Shown piece after piece: positions 17,451 through 25,710 of a stretch of 64,000 bases of DNA. Position numbers and translations under genes: made by a program. Position 1 is the first letter of the stretch; the number at the start of each line of letters is the position of its first letter. The DNA lies in contig CP005973.1 in NCBI GenBank assembly GCA_000940995.1, positions 1,984,001-2,048,000 on the forward strand, given 5' to 3'. The notes under the pieces are model-generated. The model was not told the DNA's origin. It saw only the letters and a program-made list of their open reading frames with translations, and ran no database searches. This stretch comes from Photobacterium gaetbulicola Gung47 (lineage in GTDB: Bacteria; Pseudomonadota; Gammaproteobacteria; Enterobacterales; Vibrionaceae).

Positions 17451-18080
17451 TTACATCATTGCAAACAGCAGAAACACGATGGCGCAGCCAACCAGCAAGA
17501 CCAGCGGGTAGGCTTTGCTGTTGTGCGGCTGTTCCTTGGGCGGCTCTTGCATTGCAGCAGCAGCTATCGGCTCGGCGTTTGCGGCGGTATTGGGCGCTGG
17601 CTCAGTGCCCGTTTGCGCCGCTTGTTCATCCGCGCCAAATAGCGCCATCACCTCAGCTTGGGTGCGTGCGGCCAATAGCTGATCCCTAAAATCGTCATCA
17701 ACCAGCGACGAGGTCAGGGTGGTGAGCACTTCCATGTGGGTGGAGCCAGCTTCTGCAGGCGGAATAGCCAGCAGGAAAATCATATTGACCGGCTCGTCGC
17801 CATCAAGGCCCTGCCATTGCAATTCATCTTTGACAAAGGCGCAGGCAAACACCGGTTCGGTAACCGCTTCGGACTTACCGTGCGGCACTGCGAGGTACTC
17901 GCCTAGGGCCGTCGGTCCTTCCTCCTCGCGCTTGAGTACCGCATCGAGGAACATCTGGCGGTCGGTCAGCTTTCCGGCCTGATCGATTTTATCGGTCAGG
18001 GTTTCGATGGCGGTGATGCGGTCATCGAATACGGCATCGAGCATGATCAGATCAGGTGAGGTTAATTGGGCCAGTTTCAT
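17451..18080 (-). CDS. PTS EIIA, fructose/mannitol type, with C-terminal membrane anchor
   Basis: A 209-residue protein. Residues 1-150 are a standard EIIA of the fructose-mannitol family, with phospho-acceptor His67 in LAVPHGKSE. Residues 151-189 are an Ala/Pro/Glu-rich linker, and residues 191-208 (YPLVLLVGCAIVFLLFA) form a strong transmembrane helix at the very C-terminus. EIIA domains are normally soluble or fused to EIIB/EIIC, so a tail anchor is unusual; it would tether the domain to the membrane next to its EIIBC partner (22599). It is the last gene of the operon and follows the phosphorylase gene after 11 bases. Confidence 0.88.
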   Translation of the reverse strand: MKLAQLTSPDLIMLDAVFDDRITAIETLTDKIDQAGKLTDRQMFLDAVLKREEEGPTALGEYLAVPHGKSEAVTEPVFACAFVKDELQWQGLDGDEPVNMIFLLAIPPAEAGSTHMEVLTTLTSSLVDDDFRDQLLAARTQAEVMALFGADEQAAQTGTEPAPNTAANAEPIAAAAMQEPPKEQPHNSKAYPLVLLVGCAIVFLLFAMM

Positions 18081-18091
18081 GGTCGTACTCC

Positions 18092-19807
18092 TTATTGTTC
18101 ATGCTGCTGATTTGAGTTTGGCGCTAACCAGATAAACTGGTATGGCGCTAATGTTGACTGTGGTGCGAAGGTCTCACCGCTGATCAAATCTGTCCCGCCT
18201 TGTGCCAAGGCGACTTGCTGCGGTTGGCTGGTCAGGTTAAGGATGTAGGTAATGCGTGTTTCACCTTCACCACGGATCAAACCAAACACACCTTTGCCTA
18301 GGTTTAACACGGTTTGCTTGGAAAGCGGTGAAAACGCGCTGTGTTGCTGGCGAAGGTTGAGCAACTTGATCATTTCACCGTATACCTGCTGGCGCAATGA
18401 GCCATGGCTATTCAGCTCGTTTTCCAGTTCATCGAGACTGAACTTTTCACGGTTGATTCGGCGGTTGATGCCGGATGTTTCCATGCCCGCAATGTCATTC
18501 TCACTGCCGAGGAAGCTGTGGTAGTAGATAGCCGGAACGCCGATAAATGACAGTAACAGTGACTGCGCAGCAAGGAACTTGCGTGCTTTGTCACCGTCGG
18601 TGTCGCTTGGCTCGGTGATCGCACTGAGGTAATTGATATTGAGCTCATACGGCGATTGGGTGCCGTCTCCATTGTGTTTGTAGTTGACCCGGCCGCCCTT
18701 GCGCTCGACTTCGCTGCACATGAACTGGCGGTCGGCATCGGTCAGGATCCCTTCGGTCGGGCGTACTCCGATCCCATCGTGGCTGGCAAGGAAGTTGAAA
18801 TAGGTAGTCTGGCGTCCGGCGCTGAGGTTCTCCATTGCCTCGCGGGTCAGCCCTTCGGCCCACTGGGTCAACACCGAGCTGTCTTCAGCGAGGAAGGCGT
18901 GCAGGGTCAGCGGCGGCAGCGGGAACTGGTAGACCATATGGGCTTCATCGCCATTGCCGAAATAAGCCACGTTTTCCGGGTGGGGAACGTTGGTCTCGGT
19001 GATCAGCAAGGTACCGCTGGCGGCAATATCCAGTACCAGGCGCCACAGCTTGATGATGTCGTGGGCCTGCGGCAGGTGGATACAGCTGGTGCCTAAAACT
19101 TTCCAGATAAAGCCAATTGCATCGAGGCGGATAGAGCGGCCGCCGTTGGCCGCATACATCAGCAGGATATCGATACTCTCCAGCAAGATCTGTGGGTTGG
19201 CGAAGTTGATGTCGATCTGGTCGTCTGAGAAGGTGGTCCAGACGTGGGCCGTCTCGCCGTTGGCCTTGGTAAACGGCGTCAGCAGCGGCAAAGCGCGCGG
19301 CCGGGTGACACTGCTGTAATCCAGGCTTGGGTCGGATTCGACGAAGTAATCTTGATAGCGCTCGTCGCCTGCCAGGTAGCCCTGGAACCAATCACTGCTC
19401 TTGGAGATATGGTTGATCACACAGTCGTACATCAGGTTGAAGTGCTCAGCCAGGGCATTGAGTTCATCCCAATCGCCAAGGTTGGGATCGACCTTGCGGT
19501 AGTCAACCACACTGAAGCCATCGTCCGAGGTATACGGGAACATCGGCAGGATATGGATATTGCTGATCGCCCCTTTGAGGTACTTATCGGCGAAGGTTTT
19601 CAGGGTCGCCAGTGTCGGCTTGCCGTTTTCGCTGATGCTGTCGCCATAGGTGATCAGGTAGCTTGTGGTCTGGTCGACCCACGCCGGGTAGGCCGGTGCC
19701 TTGCCCTGCCATTTGTCGATGAGCGCCAGGATCGCTTCGGTGATCTGCGGCGCCTGTTCTTGGCCGTAAATATCGGCCACTTTGTGGGTAATAGCTTGGG
19801 CAAACAT
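18092..19807 (-). CDS. GH13_18 glycoside phosphorylase (sucrose/glucosylglycerate phosphorylase-like)
   Basis: A 571-residue (beta/alpha)8 enzyme of glycoside hydrolase family 13 subfamily 18. Visible: the ITYGDSISENG start typical of the subfamily, nucleophile Asp in SIRLDAIGFIWK, acid/base Glu in LLITETNVPH, and the third carboxylate in LASHDGIGVRP. Members split sucrose, sucrose-6'-phosphate, glucosylglycerol or glucosylglycerate with phosphate. Next to MngB and a PTS, an activity on a (phospho)glucosylglycerate-type substrate is the best inference. The start at 19807 overlaps the mngB stop (TAATG), with GGAAAA upstream, so the genes are translationally coupled. Confidence 0.85.
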   Translation of the reverse strand: MFAQAITHKVADIYGQEQAPQITEAILALIDKWQGKAPAYPAWVDQTTSYLITYGDSISENGKPTLATLKTFADKYLKGAISNIHILPMFPYTSDDGFSVVDYRKVDPNLGDWDELNALAEHFNLMYDCVINHISKSSDWFQGYLAGDERYQDYFVESDPSLDYSSVTRPRALPLLTPFTKANGETAHVWTTFSDDQIDINFANPQILLESIDILLMYAANGGRSIRLDAIGFIWKVLGTSCIHLPQAHDIIKLWRLVLDIAASGTLLITETNVPHPENVAYFGNGDEAHMVYQFPLPPLTLHAFLAEDSSVLTQWAEGLTREAMENLSAGRQTTYFNFLASHDGIGVRPTEGILTDADRQFMCSEVERKGGRVNYKHNGDGTQSPYELNINYLSAITEPSDTDGDKARKFLAAQSLLLSFIGVPAIYYHSFLGSENDIAGMETSGINRRINREKFSLDELENELNSHGSLRQQVYGEMIKLLNLRQQHSAFSPLSKQTVLNLGKGVFGLIRGEGETRITYILNLTSQPQQVALAQGGTDLISGETFAPQSTLAPYQFIWLAPNSNQQHEQ

Positions 19808-22488
19808 TAGCAATTTTCCTTATCAGACGGTGTTGCAGCCGTACAGCGCAAACGCAGGTCGATGGTATTGTTCGGGGCAACCACCGGCTCGGCTCCGGCG
19901 ATCAGTTGCTCGCGGTAGTTGACAATAGCGACATCGGCATAGTTGTCGAACTGGGTCATATCCAAAGTGATGGCTTGTTCGGTCGGGTTGAACAGGCGCA
20001 GGACTAGCGCGTTGTTTTCGTAGAAAGAGTACGACAGGCTCGACAGCTCCAGCTCTTCTTTGATATTGAGCAGGCTAAATTGTTTGCTCATTGGTTTAAC
20101 GTCAAAGCGGACCTGGAAGCGCTCGAGACGGTTTTCAAAGCTGTTGAGGCGCTGGCGCTGGTAGCTAAACGGCTGGTTGAGGTACTCGGTTTCCAGCTCG
20201 CGGATCGCCTGGTGCGATGTACTTTCGGCCATGGCGATGGCAAAGCTGAAGCGCATGGATTGCTGCAGCTGGGCATCTGGGGTATGAACCACGGTATTGT
20301 TGATCCCCGATGCGCGGCCCGGACGCCACAATAGCTCATCTTTGCCAAGGTAGCCGACCGCCTTGAACAGGGTCAGGGCGATGCGATCGTATTGGTCGGT
20401 TTTGAGGATTTGGTATTCCTTGATCCCTCGGCCGTTGATAATTAATGCCCTGTCTGTTTGCTTATCGTCAGCGTCATTTGCTATCGCGACAGCACCCTCG
20501 GTGGTCTCGATATCGACCGGGCACTCGCGGAAGCGCTCGCGCCAGTTTTCCTCTGCGCCGAACAGCACCGGCGCAATTGGCCGCTCAATCGTGGCAAACG
20601 GCAGGGTACTGACAGAGCTGTCGGTATTGATATCACTGTTGATCAATACACGTACCCGGTGGTCTTTGACGTGGTTGATGGTATCAATATCGACCTGCAG
20701 GTTGCGCTCGCCATGGTGCAGGGTAAACGTTAGCTTGAACACGATTTCGCTGTTGGCATCCCCCTGACGGCGGTCTTCCAAATCTTGTGGCACTAAGATC
20801 CGACTTTGCAGGGTCATTTGCTGCATTAGTTCACCGCGCTGGCTGCCAATTAGAGACAGTGGCTGGGAGTAAAGCGGGGTATCACCTTCCAGCGGTGAGA
20901 AATCATAGGAATCACCATCATCCGCTTGGTTTTCAAACTGAATGAGGTTGGAAATAGTTCGGCCACTTTGCTTGTCGGTTAGCACCAGTTCGCCGTTTCC
21001 TAAAGAAAGATGCAACCGGTCATTTTCTATCTGGGCCGAGGTGCCGTTTTGTGCCTTGGCCATCGAGCCAGCCTCGCAGACCTGAAAGGTTTGGTAACCA
21101 AGCGCCGGGATATCATTGAGCTTGGCTTTGAGCTCGAAACGGTAATACGGCGGGACAGGGACTTCTTTTTCGCCGTCTTTGGTGACTTCGATAACCTTGC
21201 CGCCATCGAGTGTGTCGCGCTTGACCAGCTCAGTGGTTACCGCTTGGCCGTTGTGCTCCAGTGTAATATCAGCCAAGGTGCTGAACACCACGATATCGAC
21301 AATACCGGAATACGGTTTGATACGGTTGTTGAACACCATGACTTCACCCTCATCGCATACCTGGCTGGCAATGTCTTTGACAATCAGGTTGTACAGGCCG
21401 TGGCAGATCTCCTCGGCTTGTTTGAGGCGGTGCATTATATCGGCGTTGGTGGCATCGCTGTTGCAGCCGCCCATGCTATCGTGGGCATGACATTCGATGA
21501 TTTTTTTCCAAGCGATATCAATGAGCTCGGTATGTACGGTAATACCGTGCGCCTTGGCAATCGCGGTGACCAACTCGAGCTTTTTCAGCAGGAACTGCTC
21601 GATGTCGAAGTTGAGTTTCTTGATGTCGTAGCGCACTGAGCCAATGGTTTTGTGGATGCGGGTATAGCGTGGGATCTTGAACTCACCTTGGTAGGTGTCG
21701 AAATCACTGCTGTTTTGGCGCAGGTAATCGACATAGTCTTCCATCGACGAAATCACATAGGTGTCACCGGCCGTGCTGCGCTCGGTGGCCTTGGCTAGGG
21801 TCTCCGGCAAGTTAGGGTCGATATTGACCTGATCGCCACCGGATGGGATCAGCACTTCGTCGAGGCCGGCAAGGGCCTTGATTTTCTCGACCATCGGGAA
21901 GATTTTGTTGTCGAGGTGGGCAGGCTCGGCCACGATATTTTTCGCCGCGCCGTAGCCGTGGACCAGGTTGTAGGCAAGGATGTTGTCGCCGCCCGGTGAC
22001 TGCCAGAAGAAGTTGGAACGCTCGACCTGCTGGTCGTAGTCGATACCGCGCCAGAAGATGATATTGTCGATCCCACAGCCTTTGAATAGGGTAGGCATCT
22101 GGGCATTGTGACCGAAGGTATCCGGCAGATAGCCGACCGTCATGCTGTGGCCTAGCTGTTCGGCGACATGCATGCCGTATTTGAGGTTGCGGATGATAGA
22201 TTCGCCGGCAACGTTGAAGGTATCGGTTTGGGTGTACCAAGGGCCGATAAACAACCGCTTGTCGCTGACCAGTTTCGCCATGCGCTCGCGCATGTGCGGC
22301 ATCACTTTGAGGTAATCTTCAACAATGGCTGATTGTCCATCAAGGTGGTAGCAGCTATAGCTCGACTGGCTTTCCAGTGTCTCGATCACCTTGGTGAAGT
22401 TGTAGGTTGCAAGAACATCGCTGTCCTGCTGGGTGAAGTACCACTCACGGTCCCAGTGGGTGTGGGGAATAACATGCACTTTAGCCAT
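19807..22488 (-). CDS. mngB: GH38 alpha-mannosidase, mannosylglycerate hydrolase type
   Basis: An 893-residue glycoside hydrolase family 38 enzyme close in length and pattern to E. coli MngB. It starts with the zinc-binding HTHWDREWYFT motif and has the nucleophile-bearing YLPDTFGHNAQ segment and the second zinc histidine in CHAHDSMGGC; a beta-rich C-terminal half follows. MngB hydrolyses 2-O-(6-phospho-alpha-mannosyl)-D-glycerate to mannose-6-phosphate and glycerate after PTS uptake. Here it lies between the EIIBC gene and the GH13 phosphorylase, consistent with that role. Another 6-phospho-mannoside remains possible. Confidence 0.9.
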   Translation of the reverse strand: MAKVHVIPHTHWDREWYFTQQDSDVLATYNFTKVIETLESQSSYSCYHLDGQSAIVEDYLKVMPHMRERMAKLVSDKRLFIGPWYTQTDTFNVAGESIIRNLKYGMHVAEQLGHSMTVGYLPDTFGHNAQMPTLFKGCGIDNIIFWRGIDYDQQVERSNFFWQSPGGDNILAYNLVHGYGAAKNIVAEPAHLDNKIFPMVEKIKALAGLDEVLIPSGGDQVNIDPNLPETLAKATERSTAGDTYVISSMEDYVDYLRQNSSDFDTYQGEFKIPRYTRIHKTIGSVRYDIKKLNFDIEQFLLKKLELVTAIAKAHGITVHTELIDIAWKKIIECHAHDSMGGCNSDATNADIMHRLKQAEEICHGLYNLIVKDIASQVCDEGEVMVFNNRIKPYSGIVDIVVFSTLADITLEHNGQAVTTELVKRDTLDGGKVIEVTKDGEKEVPVPPYYRFELKAKLNDIPALGYQTFQVCEAGSMAKAQNGTSAQIENDRLHLSLGNGELVLTDKQSGRTISNLIQFENQADDGDSYDFSPLEGDTPLYSQPLSLIGSQRGELMQQMTLQSRILVPQDLEDRRQGDANSEIVFKLTFTLHHGERNLQVDIDTINHVKDHRVRVLINSDINTDSSVSTLPFATIERPIAPVLFGAEENWRERFRECPVDIETTEGAVAIANDADDKQTDRALIINGRGIKEYQILKTDQYDRIALTLFKAVGYLGKDELLWRPGRASGINNTVVHTPDAQLQQSMRFSFAIAMAESTSHQAIRELETEYLNQPFSYQRQRLNSFENRLERFQVRFDVKPMSKQFSLLNIKEELELSSLSYSFYENNALVLRLFNPTEQAITLDMTQFDNYADVAIVNYREQLIAGAEPVVAPNNTIDLRLRCTAATPSDKENC

Positions 22489-22523
22489 GCTGACTTCTCT
22501 TCTTTTAGAATTTCAGTATTACA

Positions 22524-22543
22524 GGGGCAGTATCTACTGCCCC
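22524..22543 (-). other. Intercistronic hairpin in the PTS operon
   Basis: A 7-bp stem GGGGCAG/CTGCCCC with a 6-base loop stands in the 110-base gap between EIIBC and mngB. It lacks a T run, so it is more likely an RNA stability or processing element than a terminator. Confidence 0.45.
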
Positions 22544-22598
22544 GCATTGTCTTGTGTTGGCCGGGGTGGCCTTATTGGGTTCAAAGGGCCAGCTTCGG

Positions 22599-24008
22599 TC
22601 AGTGGCTACTTTTAGGGTGCGGCTTGGTACAAAGCAGCAGGGCGATAGCGATAAAGCTTGAGCCGACAATAACCGAGATGGTATAGCTCACCGGATCGGA
22701 GGACAGGAACCAACCCCATACCGCAGGCAATGGCAGGCTCTGCCAGACATTGAGCACGACGGCCAGCTGGGTACCGATGATGGAGCCGAGGATCATAATC
22801 GGGATCATTTTCGGATTTTTCAGGATGAACGGGATAGCCCCTTCCGAGATACCGATAAGGCCGAGCATCAGCGAGGTCTTACCGACAGTTTGCTCTTCGC
22901 GGCTGAATACGCGAGGGCGGAACTTGCCGTCTAGCAGGGCGGCGATGCCGACACCGATAGGCGGAATCACGATACCCAGTTCGCGAGCAACCAGGTCGAA
23001 GTTCTCACCCATGCCGTTAAGGCCAAGAGCAACCGAGCCTGCCGCTTTGTTGATTGGACCACCAAGGTCAAAGGCGGTACCGGCAGCAATTACCATCGAG
23101 TAAATACCGCGACCAGCGTCACCGGCTTCGGTGAACAGTTTGACCATCGCCATGTTAACGGCGCCGAAGAACGGGTTGATAGCGTATTCCATGGTAAGCA
23201 CCATGACGACACCACTGACAAGTGGTACCAGCAACATGGTTTTCAAGGTGGTCAGTTCGGACTTCACCTTGATAGTGTCGTTGAGGTAGCGAACCAGATA
23301 ACCAATCAGGAAACCAATGGCGATAGCGCCGAAGAAGCCTGATGGTGCCCATACCTCGATACCGAAGAAGCGTTTGTAGACTTCGTCGCTCATTACCCCA
23401 CCGATAAAGGCCGGGACCAGAGCGGGCTTACCGGCAATGGAATAGGCCAGGTAGGCAGCGAAGATCGGGTACATGAACTTGATGGTCATGAAGCCAAGGC
23501 GATCTAGGGTTTCGACCGGGGTACCGGAGATATCAATAAATTCACCGGTGATTTTGGCGACCGCCATTAGCAGGCCACCGAGTACCACCACAGGCAGCAT
23601 GTAGCTGATACCTGTCATGATATGGCCGATAAACACTTGGTAGGCAGAACGCTTTTCCTGAACCGGAAGAACAGCGCCTGAAGTGGACTTGTCTTTTTCG
23701 CGTTTCATTGCTTCTGGCAGCAGGACATCGACATGCTTGATCAGCTCCTGGGTACGTACTTGCAACGGGTTGGCATTGTCAAAACGTTCCATATCCATGA
23801 TTGGCACGTCGACAGCCAATACAACGGCATCAGCGCTGGCAATGTCGTGGGCGGTCAGCTTGTTTTTGACCCCGTCACTGCCCTGCGTTTCTACTTTGAC
23901 TTCATAGCCTTGCTTTTCAGCCCAGCTCTGAATTTTCTTTGCCGCCATAAACGTATGGGCGATACCTGTAGGGCAAGCCGTTACTGCGACCAGTTTTTTC
24001 TTCGCCAT
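22599..24008 (-). CDS. PTS fructose-type EIIBC permease
   Basis: A 469-residue inner-membrane protein. Residues 1-100 form EIIB with phosphocysteine Cys12 in VTACPTGIAHTFMAA. A short linker leads into EIIC (about 125-465) with the usual motifs YSIAGKPALVPAFIGG, FDLGGPINKAAG and EGAIPFILKNP. No EIIA is fused, unlike E. coli MngA (EIIABC); the EIIA is the anchored protein at 17451. It is the first gene of the operon and is divergent from the RpiR-type regulator. The likely cargo is mannosyl- or glucosyl-glycerate, phosphorylated on entry. Confidence 0.88.
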   Translation of the reverse strand: MAKKKLVAVTACPTGIAHTFMAAKKIQSWAEKQGYEVKVETQGSDGVKNKLTAHDIASADAVVLAVDVPIMDMERFDNANPLQVRTQELIKHVDVLLPEAMKREKDKSTSGAVLPVQEKRSAYQVFIGHIMTGISYMLPVVVLGGLLMAVAKITGEFIDISGTPVETLDRLGFMTIKFMYPIFAAYLAYSIAGKPALVPAFIGGVMSDEVYKRFFGIEVWAPSGFFGAIAIGFLIGYLVRYLNDTIKVKSELTTLKTMLLVPLVSGVVMVLTMEYAINPFFGAVNMAMVKLFTEAGDAGRGIYSMVIAAGTAFDLGGPINKAAGSVALGLNGMGENFDLVARELGIVIPPIGVGIAALLDGKFRPRVFSREEQTVGKTSLMLGLIGISEGAIPFILKNPKMIPIMILGSIIGTQLAVVLNVWQSLPLPAVWGWFLSSDPVSYTISVIVGSSFIAIALLLCTKPHPKSSH

Positions 24009-24186
24009 GGTTTCATATCCATTGTTCTAAACTGCAGACAGTATAAAAAGCGGCGATCGGCAAGCGTTATGGTTTCTTGGTACAAGGTGCGTATGACGAT
24101 ACTTTTGAGAGCTTACTCACGGATTTTCATCCGTTGTTCGCGATTAAATACGCCCATCCAATGACGACGTGACGACAGCAAATTAC

Positions 24187-24831
24187 ATGAATACCTTCCG
24201 TGGGACCGAACGCATCATCTATGAGTTTATTATTAGCCACGCTAAGCAATTGGGCGAGATCTCGGCCAAGGAGATCGCCGCCAAGGCGTTGACCACCACG
24301 ACCTCGGTCAACCGGGTGTGCAAAAAGATGGGGTATGCCAGTTATACTGAGTTACGCTACAAGCTGGCGGCAGACTTGGCCCGCCAGCGCTCGTCATCGG
24401 AAGATGAAGGGCTAGATCAGGAAGTGATTGCCAAGCTGGCATCCGGCCTTAAAGCCACCAATGTGGTGTATCTCTATTCCCGCGGTGCGTCGATTGTCAG
24501 CGTCAATTACCTGTCTCGCTTTTTGTCTCTCGCCAATATTCCTCATCTGGTGATCACCGATATTCACCAGCTCACCATGGCCAGTGCGGGTATCTTGGTA
24601 CTGATCAGCAAATCGGGTGAAACCAACGCGGTGGTGGACATGGCCCACAATGCCAAGCGCAAAGGAATGAAGGTATTCTCGATCAGCCTGCGCGGCTCGA
24701 CCCTGAGCCAAATTAGCCATCTCAATGTGAATCTGGAAGAGCAGATTGATGGGATTTCGCTGTACAGCCGGGAGAGCCAACTGCATATACTCGAGGTGGT
24801 GGATAAGTTGGGTGAGCAGTTGCTGACTTAA
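24187..24831 (+). CDS. MurR/RpiR-family regulator of the PTS operon
   Basis: A protein of 214 residues from the ATG at 24187 (MNTFRGTERIIYEFI), or 220 from a GTG at 24169; neither has a clear Shine-Dalgarno. Residues about 1-75 are the HTH_6 domain (SAKEIAAKALTTTTSVNRVCKKMGY). Residues about 90-205 are a SIS sugar-phosphate domain with VYLYSRGAS and LISKSGETNAVV. It is divergent from the EIIBC gene, so it probably represses or activates the operon in response to an internal sugar phosphate. Confidence 0.85.
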   Translation: MNTFRGTERIIYEFIISHAKQLGEISAKEIAAKALTTTTSVNRVCKKMGYASYTELRYKLAADLARQRSSSEDEGLDQEVIAKLASGLKATNVVYLYSRGASIVSVNYLSRFLSLANIPHLVITDIHQLTMASAGILVLISKSGETNAVVDMAHNAKRKGMKVFSISLRGSTLSQISHLNVNLEEQIDGISLYSRESQLHILEVVDKLGEQLLT

Positions 24832-25073
24832 AGTTAATGAATAAGCTTTTTTGGTTTGAAGTGCCTTAAGTAATGTGGAATCACCACGGTCTCTGATTTT
24901 ATGGTTTGGTTAGTTGCTTAATTGTAAGGTCGCGAACCAGCTCGAAGAAAAAAGAGACCAAATGTAACTGTTAGTGGGCTTATTAAATTAAGCTCCTAAA
25001 TTTTCATTATTTTTTGTGATTTGCCCTCTTCGATTAGTTCATTATCCGAGCTTTATGAAGGGGGAATGTATTA

Positions 25074-25514
25074 ATGATTCAATGCACATACAATGGTAAT
25101 TTCAAGAAGAAATTCGATGCCAATATGACGGCTCTCGGCCTTCCGGTTCCTTCTGGGCTTTTTGAAACGGCGACGACAACCACTGCCACTCTAGTTGCAA
25201 TGATCGAGTCTTACAATGCACTAGGAGCAACGGCAACCGTTAGTGAGATTCTTGGAGCCACCGTCGCAGTTGAAAAACTTAAACTTATCGCGGCCCTTGC
25301 TGGTTCTTTCTATATTGGGGCAGCTATCGGTTCTTTGGCTGTCGCGACGAGCAGTTCAGTTACTTGTTCTTTGAGTATGTCTGAAATTCTTGCCTTCAAG
25401 CGAAAACACAAACTCGATTTTAATGGTGATCACTTATTTTATCATCGCCATAGGGAAGTGTTTATGGCTTCTCACCAGAAACGGGGTTACTACCATAGGG
25501 CTGTCATACAATGA
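25074..25514 (+). CDS. Unrecognised Gly/Ala-rich 146-residue protein (toxin-like)
   Basis: No family is recognised. The protein has a basic N-terminus (NGNFKKKF), a Thr/Ala-rich middle (TATTTTATLVAMIESYNALG), a hydrophobic segment (about residues 72-96, AALAGSFYIGAAIGSLAVA) able to span a membrane, and a basic His/Arg-rich C-terminus (FYHRHREVF, HQKRGYYHR). There is no signal peptide. AGGGGGA lies nine bases before the ATG. Its TGA overlaps the ATG of a 52-residue membrane protein (ATGA), and a terminator follows, so the two form a self-contained unit. This layout resembles a bacteriocin or toxin with its immunity protein, but that is inference only. Confidence 0.6.
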   Translation: MIQCTYNGNFKKKFDANMTALGLPVPSGLFETATTTTATLVAMIESYNALGATATVSEILGATVAVEKLKLIAALAGSFYIGAAIGSLAVATSSSVTCSLSMSEILAFKRKHKLDFNGDHLFYHRHREVFMASHQKRGYYHRAVIQ

Positions 25515-25669
25515 TAAATGTAATTAAAGATAAAGCCTTATTACTATTCTTCGGAATAATTTGTGCTGCGGGGGCATGGCTGTTAATTGCAGGCATGGGG
25601 CAGTGGTTCTTTGTCTTGATGGCTGTTGTAGGCGGGCTGTCGTTCTGGCAGCGAAAAAAGAACAAATGA
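25511..25669 (+). CDS. 52-residue two-helix membrane protein, partner of the preceding gene
   Basis: It starts at the ATG at 25511, overlapping the previous stop by four bases, which implies translational coupling. The 52 residues contain two hydrophobic stretches (ALLLFFGIICAAGAWLLIAG and WFFVLMAVVGGLSFW) and end in a basic tail (QRKKNK), so it should be an inner-membrane hairpin with both ends inside. Size and position fit an immunity or accessory protein for the 146-residue partner. A terminator follows at once. Confidence 0.6.
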   Translation: MINVIKDKALLLFFGIICAAGAWLLIAGMGQWFFVLMAVVGGLSFWQRKKNK

Positions 25670-25673
25670 TAAT

Positions 25674-25710
25674 AGAGGGTTTATGGGGTTTCCCATAAGC
25701 CCTCTTTAAT
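25674..25710 (+). terminator. Intrinsic terminator of the 25-kb two-gene unit
   Basis: A 14-bp stem (25674-25687 with 25692-25705, one G-T pair) and TTTAATT; also placed to end the convergent emrB transcript. Confidence 0.8.

Noticed and set aside
18656..19810. Long plus-strand frames opposite the phosphorylase and mannosidase
   Set aside because: They are shadows created by codon bias on the other strand; no motifs or ribosome sites were found.
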